In this document: positions 5,822-9,882 of the stretch, piece after piece
Numbering within the stretch: the stretch's first letter is position 1
Layout of the letters: the number at the start of each line of letters is the position of its first letter
Source of the DNA: Candidatus Spyradenecus faecavium
Lineage (GTDB): Bacteria > Verrucomicrobiota > Kiritimatiellia > RFP12 > DVOR01
Assembly (NCBI GenBank): GCA_018713405.1
Contig: DVOR01000102.1
Coordinates: 1 to 9,882 of the forward strand
DNA length: 9,882 bases
Direction: 5' to 3'
Translations under genes and position numbers: made by a program
The notes under the pieces: generated by a model
Database searches by the model: none
Told to the model about the DNA's origin: nothing
What the model saw: only the letters and a program-made list of their open reading frames with translations

Positions 5822-5836
5822 CGCCCCTGCGGGGCG
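5822..5836. repeat. GC hairpin CGCCCC/GGGGCG, copy 2
   Basis: A 6-bp stem with loop TGC immediately follows the 9-bp tandem repeat. It has the same stem sequence as the hairpin at 3291-3306. Confidence 0.75.
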
Positions 5837-5854
5837 ACGGACGAGGCCGCCAGC

Positions 5855-5886
5855 CAAGCTTCCAAGCCTCCAAACTTCCAAACTTC
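5855..5886. repeat. 8-bp tandem repeat (CAAACTTC type)
   Basis: Four uninterrupted 8-bp units are present: CAAGCTTC, CAAGCCTC, CAAACTTC and CAAACTTC. The low GC of the word contrasts with the surrounding DNA. Confidence 0.88.
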
Positions 5887-5900
5887 CCTTCCCGCGTCCT

Positions 5901-5916
5901 GCGTGCGGCAGCACGC
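5901..5916. repeat. GC hairpin GCGTGC/GCACGC
   Basis: A perfect 6-bp inverted repeat with loop GGCA separates the CAAACTTC repeat from the AATCTGCG repeat. Confidence 0.6.
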
Positions 5917-5920
5917 CCTT

Positions 5921-5949
5921 AATCTGCTCCCAATCTGCGAAATCTGCGG
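5921..5949. repeat. AATCTGCG short tandem repeat
   Basis: AATCTGCTC, two extra C bases, AATCTGCGA and AATCTGCGG form a 9-bp word repeated three times, the last two copies in exact tandem. It is the fourth distinct short word family in this intergenic region. Confidence 0.78.
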
Positions 5950-6038
5950 TTCCCCTGCGCCGTGTTGCGCTGTGTCCCCCAACTTCCCCGGGCACTACTG
6001 GGCACACGGAATCCTGACGGTGGGGGAGGGGGAAGGTG

Positions 6039-6047
6039 TGGTATAAT
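6039..6047 (+). promoter_or_regulatory. Extended -10 promoter for the carboxynorspermidine synthase unit
   Basis: TGGTATAAT is a perfect extended -10 (TG, one base, TATAAT). No good -35 is present at the usual 16-18 bp distance; the nearest candidate, CTGACG (6014-6019), is 22 bp away. The predicted start near 6054 leaves a short leader of about 27 nt with the ribosome binding site at 6066-6072. Confidence 0.78.
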
Positions 6048-6065
6048 GGTGGGGAACTCTAGCTG

Positions 6066-6072
6066 AAAGGAG
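6066..6072 (+). promoter_or_regulatory. Ribosome binding site of the carboxynorspermidine synthase gene
   Basis: AAAGGAG lies 8 bases before the ATG at 6081. It is strong and fixes the start. Confidence 0.85.
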
Positions 6073-6080
6073 CGTTTCGT

Positions 6081-7280
6081 ATGCGCGTGTTGATGATCGG
6101 CGCCGGCGGCGTCGGGAGTGTGGTGGCCCATAAGCTGGCGCAGGCGCCGGAGGTGTTCGCGGACATCCTCCTGGCCTCGCGCACGAAGAAGCGCGTGGAC
6201 GAGCTGGCGGCGCAGCTGCCGCGCCCCGTGCAGACGGCGCAGGTGGACGCGGACGACGTGCCGGCGCTGACCGCGCTCATCAAGGACTTCAAGCCCGACC
6301 TGGTGATGAACATCGCCCTGCCCTACCAGGACCTGCACATCATGGACGCCTGCCTGGCCGCGGGGGTGGATTACCTCGACACGGCGAACTACGAGCCGCC
6401 GGACGTGGCGAAGTTCGAGTACAAGTGGCAGTGGGCCTATGACCAGCGTTTCAAGGACGCGGGCCTGATGGCGCTCCTGGGCTCGGGCTTCGACCCGGGC
6501 GTGAGCTCCGTCTTCTGCACGTACGTCCAGAAGCACTACATCCCGCAGATCAAGCAGATCGACATCATCGACTGCAACGCGGGCAGCAACGGCCATCCCT
6601 TCGCCACGAACTTCAACCCCGAGATCAACATCCGCGAGGTCTCGGCCAAGGGGCGCTATTGGGAGGCCGGCAAGGGCTTCGTGGAGACGGAGCCGCTCTC
6701 GGTGAAGCAGCCCTTCGAGATGCCCGAGGGCCTCGGCACGCTCAACACCTACCTGATGTACCACGAGGAGCTGGAGTCGCTGGCCAAGCACATCCCCGGC
6801 CTGGAGCGCGCCCGCTTCTGGATGAGCTTCTCGGACAACTACCTCAAGCACCTGGAGGTGCTGAAGAACGTGGGCATGACCCGCATCGACCCCGTGGTGT
6901 ACGAGGGCCACGAGATCGTCCCCATCCAGTTCCTCAAGGCCCTCCTGCCCGACCCCGCGACCCTGGGGCCCGTCACCAAGGGCAAGACCTGCATCGGCTG
7001 CCAGGTGCGCGGCCTGGACTTCGACGGCAAGCCCAAGACGGTCTACATCTACAACATCTGCGACCACCAGGAATGCTACAAGGAGGTCAAGTCGCAGGCC
7101 ATCAGCTACACCACCGGCGTGCCGGCGATGGTCGGCGCCAAGATGATGCTCACCGGCAAGTGGCGCGGCAAAGGCGTCTTCAACATGGAGCAGTTCGACC
7201 CCGATCCCTTCCTGGAGGATTTGGCGAAGTACGGCCTGCCCTGGAAGGTCATCGAAGGCGAGGTCTTCCACCGTGACTGA
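6081..7280 (+). CDS. Carboxynorspermidine/carboxyspermidine synthase (saccharopine dehydrogenase family)
   Basis: The 399-residue protein condenses L-aspartate semialdehyde with a diamine (1,3-diaminopropane or putrescine) using NADPH, giving carboxynorspermidine or carboxyspermidine, a spermidine-type polyamine precursor. The N-terminus has the Rossmann motif GAGGVG (7-12), then LASRT (31-35). Family-characteristic stretches follow: NIALPYQDL (77-85), YLDTANYEP (98-106), ALLGSGFDPGV (131-141), DCNAG (164-168), FATNFNPEINIREV (174-187), KTCIGC (302-307), YNICDH (324-329) and QAISYTTGVPAM (339-350). These fit this enzyme rather than lysine-pathway saccharopine reductases. Its usual partner, the decarboxylase NspC, is not in the window. 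The stop overlaps the GTG start of proA. Which diamine is preferred cannot be read from the sequence. Confidence 0.93.
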   Translation: MRVLMIGAGGVGSVVAHKLAQAPEVFADILLASRTKKRVDELAAQLPRPVQTAQVDADDVPALTALIKDFKPDLVMNIALPYQDLHIMDACLAAGVDYLDTANYEPPDVAKFEYKWQWAYDQRFKDAGLMALLGSGFDPGVSSVFCTYVQKHYIPQIKQIDIIDCNAGSNGHPFATNFNPEINIREVSAKGRYWEAGKGFVETEPLSVKQPFEMPEGLGTLNTYLMYHEELESLAKHIPGLERARFWMSFSDNYLKHLEVLKNVGMTRIDPVVYEGHEIVPIQFLKALLPDPATLGPVTKGKTCIGCQVRGLDFDGKPKTVYIYNICDHQECYKEVKSQAISYTTGVPAMVGAKMMLTGKWRGKGVFNMEQFDPDPFLEDLAKYGLPWKVIEGEVFHRD

Positions 7281-8466
7281 CGACGTGCGTGGGGCGCTCG
7301 CCGCGGCCAAGGCCGCCGCCCGCGCCGTGGGCCTTCTCCCCGACGCCGCGCGCCGGGGCCTCCTCCGCCGCATCGCCGCCGATCTGCGGCGCGGGGAGGC
7401 CGCCCTCCTCGCCGCCAACGCCGAGGACCTGGCCGCCCTCCCGGCGGATTACCCCTTCCGCGACCGCCTCCTGCTCACGCCCGAACGCGTCGAGGCCATG
7501 GCCGCCGGCGCCGAGGCCGTCGCCGACCTGCCCGACAACCTCTGGCAGACCCTGGAGGAGCGCGACCGCCCCAGCGGCATCCACCTGCGCCGCGTGCGCG
7601 TGCCCCTGGGCGTGGTCGCCTGCGTCTACGAGGCCCGCCCCAACGTCACCGTCGACGTGGCCTGCCTCTGCCTCCGCACCGGCAACGCCGCCGCCCTCAA
7701 GGGCGGCAAGGAGGCCGCCCGCTCCAACGCCGCCCTCGCCGCGACCCTTGCCGACGCCCTCCGCGCCGAGGGCCTCCCAGAGGCCGCCGTCACCCTCCTG
7801 CCCCCCACCCACGAGGCCGCCGACGCGCTCATGGCCGCCGAGGGCCTGGTCGACGTCCTCATCCCCCGCGGCTCGGCCCGTCTCATCCGCGCCGTCCGCG
7901 AGCAGGCCCGCGTCCCCGTCATCGAGACCGGCGCCGGCGTCTGCCACGTCTACGTCCACGCCGACGCCGACCCCGCCCTCGCCGCGCGCGTCATCGATAA
8001 CGCCAAGACCCGCCGCGTCTCCGTCTGCAACGCGCTCGACTGCCTGCTCGTGCACCGCGCCTGGGCCGACCGCCTGGACGACCTCCTCGCCCCCTGCCGC
8101 GCCAAGGGCGTCACCCTTCACACGGCGCCCGAGGACTGGGGCCGCGAGTGGCTCTCGATGAACCTCTCCGTGCGCGTGGTCGAGGGTTTGGACGAGGCCC
8201 TCGCCCACATCGCCCGCTTCGGCTCCGGCCACAGCGAGGCCATCGTCACGCGGAGCCCCGAGGCCGCCGAGCGCTTCCGCCGCGAGGTCGACGCCGCCTG
8301 CGTCTACGTCAACACCCCCACCTCCTTCACCGACGGCGGCGAGTTCGGCCTCGGCGCGGAGGTCGGCATCTCCACCCAGAAGCTCCACGCCCGCGGCCCC
8401 ATGGGCCTCGACGCCCTCACCTCCTACAAATGGCTCATCGACAGCCAGGGAGCCACCCGCCCATGA
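7273..8466 (+). CDS. proA: Glutamate-5-semialdehyde dehydrogenase ProA
   Basis: The 397-residue product, slightly shorter than the usual length of about 415, reduces gamma-glutamyl phosphate to glutamate-5-semialdehyde with NADPH in proline synthesis. Motifs in order are VPLGVVACVYEARPNVT (110-126), GNAAALKGGKEAARSN (137-152), LIPRGS (196-201), VIETGAGVCHVYV (216-228), NAKTRRVSVCNALDCLLVH (243-261) with catalytic Cys252, FGSGHSEAIVT (316-326) and FTDGGEFGLGAEVGISTQKLHARGP (352-376). The start is GTG at 7273, with GAGG at 7260-7263; the first internal Met is near residue 76, too late to be the start. It overlaps the preceding gene by 8 bp and the next by 4 bp (ATGA), so translation is coupled. 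ProB and ProC are not in the window. Confidence 0.97.
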   Translation: MTDDVRGALAAAKAAARAVGLLPDAARRGLLRRIAADLRRGEAALLAANAEDLAALPADYPFRDRLLLTPERVEAMAAGAEAVADLPDNLWQTLEERDRPSGIHLRRVRVPLGVVACVYEARPNVTVDVACLCLRTGNAAALKGGKEAARSNAALAATLADALRAEGLPEAAVTLLPPTHEAADALMAAEGLVDVLIPRGSARLIRAVREQARVPVIETGAGVCHVYVHADADPALAARVIDNAKTRRVSVCNALDCLLVHRAWADRLDDLLAPCRAKGVTLHTAPEDWGREWLSMNLSVRVVEGLDEALAHIARFGSGHSEAIVTRSPEAAERFRREVDAACVYVNTPTSFTDGGEFGLGAEVGISTQKLHARGPMGLDALTSYKWLIDSQGATRP

Positions 8467-9074
8467 CCGTCAACCCCCGCATCGTCAAGGCCGCACTCCG
8501 CAAGGAAGCCCGCGTCAAACGCGCCGCCGCCCACGCCGCGGACCCGGATCCGGACGTTGAGCACATCGCCGGCCTCGTCCTTTCCCGCGTCCATCTCCTC
8601 GGCGGCCCCTACAAGGCAGGCCACCTGATCGCCACCTACCTCAGCGTCGGCGACGAGTTCCCCACCAAGCGCCTGAACGGCCTCCTCGTGGAGGCCGACC
8701 AGGCCCTCTGCGTCCCCGCCTGGGACAAGGAGAAGCGTTGCTACGTCTGGTCCTTCCTCGAAGGCCACCTCGTCGAAGGCCCCCACGGCATTCTCCAGCC
8801 CGCCGAGATCTTCCCCGTCCGCAAGCCCGAGCACATCGAGCTTGCCATCGTCCCCGGCCTCGCCTTCTCCCCCGACGGCGCCCGCCTCGGCCACGGCGCC
8901 GGCATCTACGACCGCCTCCTGAAACCCCTCGAGGAGACCCGCTTCACCACCCTCGTCGGCCTGTGCTACGACGCCCAGCTCGTCCCCGGCATCCCCCTCG
9001 AGGACCACGACGCCTTCCTGCCCTTCATCGCCACCGAGACGCGCCTCATCGACGTCTCCCACCCGGAGGACTGA
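8463..9074 (+). CDS. 5-formyltetrahydrofolate cyclo-ligase (methenyltetrahydrofolate synthetase)
   Basis: The 203-residue protein fits the family that converts 5-formyltetrahydrofolate to 5,10-methenyltetrahydrofolate with ATP, a folate salvage step in the cytosol. Evidence includes the basic N-terminal helix (LRKEARVKR, 12-20), IATYLSVGDEFPT (56-68), and the conserved core VPGLAFSPDGARLGHGAGIYDR (130-151) followed by GLCYDAQLVPGIPLEDHDAFLPFIATE (166-192). The glycine-rich loop usually reads GxGGGxYDR; here it is GHGAGIYDR, with Ala for the middle glycine and Ile before Tyr. The ATG overlaps the proA stop as ATGA, and this is the chosen start because the open frame upstream lies inside proA. 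The symbols ygfA, fau and fthC are used for homologues, so none is assigned. Confidence 0.92.
   Translation: MTVNPRIVKAALRKEARVKRAAAHAADPDPDVEHIAGLVLSRVHLLGGPYKAGHLIATYLSVGDEFPTKRLNGLLVEADQALCVPAWDKEKRCYVWSFLEGHLVEGPHGILQPAEIFPVRKPEHIELAIVPGLAFSPDGARLGHGAGIYDRLLKPLEETRFTTLVGLCYDAQLVPGIPLEDHDAFLPFIATETRLIDVSHPED
9065..9070 (+). promoter_or_regulatory. Ribosome binding site of the FAD oxidoreductase gene
   Basis: GGAGGA overlaps the last codons of the cyclo-ligase gene and lies 8-9 bases before the ATG at 9079, supporting that start. Confidence 0.75.
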
Positions 9075-9078
9075 CCCC

Positions 9079-9882
9079 ATGAGCCAACCCACCGTCGCCA
9101 TCGTCGGGGCCGGCCACGCCGGCGTCGAGGCCGCCTTCGCCCTCGCCCAGGCCGGCGCCGCCGTCACCCTCTTCTCCGCCGAGCCCGGCCTCCCCTACTT
9201 CCGGCCCCGCCTCATCGCCGTCGCCTTCGGCCAGGCCGAGCCAGACGCCATCGCCATCAAGCCCCAAAAGGCCTACGACGACGCCGGCATCGCCCTCCGC
9301 CACGAGCCCGCCACCGCCGTCGACCCCGCCGCCCGCACCGTCAACGGCCAGGCCTTCGACGGCCTCGTCGTCGCCACCGGCTCGCACCCCTTCGTCCCCC
9401 CCTTCAAGGGCGAGCGCGCCCGCGCCCGCACCCTCTGGACCCTCGCCGACGCCCTCGCCATCCGCGAGGCCGCCGCCCCCGGCAAGGCCCTCACCGTCAT
9501 CGGCGGCGGCGTCCTCGGCCTCGAGGCCGCCCTCCGCGCCGCCCAGGCCGGGCTCCGCGTCACCGTCGTCGAATCCGCCCCCTTCCTCGTCGGCGGCGCC
9601 CTGGGCGACTGCGAGGCCACCCTCCGCCGCGCCCTCGAGGCCAAGGGCATCGCCCTCAGCGTCGGCGTCGGCGTCGCCGAGATCGCCCCCGACGGCCTTG
9701 CCCTCGCCGACGGCCGCGTCCTCCCCGACGACCTCCTCCTCTGCTCCACCGGCGCCCGCCCCAACGGCCCCGCCGCCGGCCAGCAAGGCTACCTCAAGAC
9801 CCGCGGCGACCTCTCCATCGCCCCCTGCGCCTACGCCGCCGGCGACCCCGCCGAGCCCCCCGCCGACCGCCCCACCTGCTCC
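9079..9882 (+). CDS. FAD-dependent pyridine nucleotide-disulfide oxidoreductase family protein (3' truncated)
   Basis: The frame encodes 268 residues and runs off the window. Motifs are VAIVGAGHAG (6-15) for FAD binding, LPYFRPRL (38-45) as in rubredoxin/ferredoxin reductase-type proteins, VVATGSHP (97-104), a second nucleotide fold TVIGGGVLGLEAA (139-151) for NAD(P)H, and AYAAGD (251-256) for the FAD ribityl-phosphate region. No CxxxxC redox pair is visible, so this resembles rubredoxin reductase, NirB N-terminal or ferredoxin reductase-like enzymes rather than glutathione or lipoamide reductases. It probably passes electrons from NAD(P)H to a small redox carrier, with the partner unknown. 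It begins 4 bp after the cyclo-ligase stop, so it is likely in the same transcript. Its codons are extremely C-ending. Confidence 0.87.
   Translation, partial: MSQPTVAIVGAGHAGVEAAFALAQAGAAVTLFSAEPGLPYFRPRLIAVAFGQAEPDAIAIKPQKAYDDAGIALRHEPATAVDPAARTVNGQAFDGLVVATGSHPFVPPFKGERARARTLWTLADALAIREAAAPGKALTVIGGGVLGLEAALRAAQAGLRVTVVESAPFLVGGALGDCEATLRRALEAKGIALSVGVGVAEIAPDGLALADGRVLPDDLLLCSTGARPNGPAAGQQGYLKTRGDLSIAPCAYAAGDPAEPPADRPTCS

Larger units (their letters stand above)
5486..6080. other. Gene-free divergent intergenic region rich in repeats
   Basis: No credible gene is present in these 595 bp. From left to right they hold the leftward gene's ribosome binding site, UTR hairpin and -10; a four-unit 22-bp palindromic array; a short AT-richer patch (5661-5683); triple-hairpin element copy 2; a 9-bp tandem repeat; a GC hairpin; an 8-bp tandem repeat; another hairpin; an AATCTGCG repeat; and then the rightward extended -10 and ribosome binding site. 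Open frames across it are short, repeat-derived and unlike the flanking genes in composition. Confidence 0.8.

Noticed and set aside
5680..6046. Small open frames running through the triple-hairpin element and tandem repeats
   Set aside because: Similar peptides arise from both element copies in several frames because the DNA is repeated. There is no ribosome binding site and no conserved protein pattern.
5919..8388. Minus-strand open frames opposite the carboxynorspermidine synthase and proA
   Set aside because: They overlap strongly conserved enzymes, start or end inside repeats and show shadow-type composition.
8148..8462. Upstream extension of the folate cyclo-ligase frame
   Set aside because: It lies within proA, is Arg/Pro/His-rich like other shadow frames, and the family N-terminus fits the ATG at 8463.

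Overview
The window is very GC-rich bacterial DNA with dense, codon-biased genes (mostly G- or C-ending codons) and two gene-free intervals packed with small repeats. Gene content and style suggest a member of the PVC superphylum (Lentisphaerota, Kiritimatiellota, Verrucomicrobiota or Planctomycetota). The clues are a secreted thioredoxin-fold protein with an SDWCGWC active site, a secreted protein joining a CBM9-like module to a TIM-barrel hydrolase-like domain, a TIGR04076-type protein and a carboxynorspermidine synthase. This placement is an inference; there is no rRNA or other phylogenetic marker here.

Region 1 (1-3000, + strand) is the end of an arginine biosynthesis operon: the 3' end of argJ, then argB and argD with overlapping stop/start junctions, then a secreted thioredoxin-like protein with a C-terminal coiled coil. 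It closes with a near-perfect intrinsic terminator. ArgJ, ArgB and ArgD together supply the acetyl group, phosphorylate N-acetylglutamate and transaminate to N-acetylornithine. The argC step is not in view.

Region 2 (3001-3363) has no gene. It holds a triple-hairpin element, a 9-bp tandem repeat, GC hairpins and a short pyrimidine-rich repeat.

Region 3 (3364-5485, - strand) is a two-gene unit read leftward: a cytosolic TIGR04076-family protein of unknown function, then, 4 bp later, the secreted CBM9 plus hydrolase-like protein. It is preceded by an extended -10 promoter, a 5'-UTR hairpin and a strong ribosome binding site.

Region 4 (5486-6080) is a divergent intergenic region. It carries four 22-bp palindromic tandem units next to the leftward promoter, a second copy of the triple-hairpin element, three further short tandem-repeat families and the rightward extended -10 promoter.

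Region 5 (6081-9882, + strand) is a tightly packed run: carboxynorspermidine/carboxyspermidine synthase (polyamine synthesis), proA (proline synthesis), 5-formyltetrahydrofolate cyclo-ligase (folate salvage) and an FAD-dependent pyridine nucleotide oxidoreductase that runs off the window. Junctions overlap or are only 4 bp apart, so one transcript from the promoter at 6039-6047 is likely.

The genes are mostly recognisable housekeeping functions. The least explained material is the intergenic DNA. Both gene-free intervals share one modular order: triple-hairpin element, 9-bp tandem word, CGCCCC hairpin, further short tandem words and another hairpin. One hairpin shows a compensatory base-pair change between copies. 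The four-unit palindromic array beside a promoter is the best candidate for an unrecognised regulatory site.
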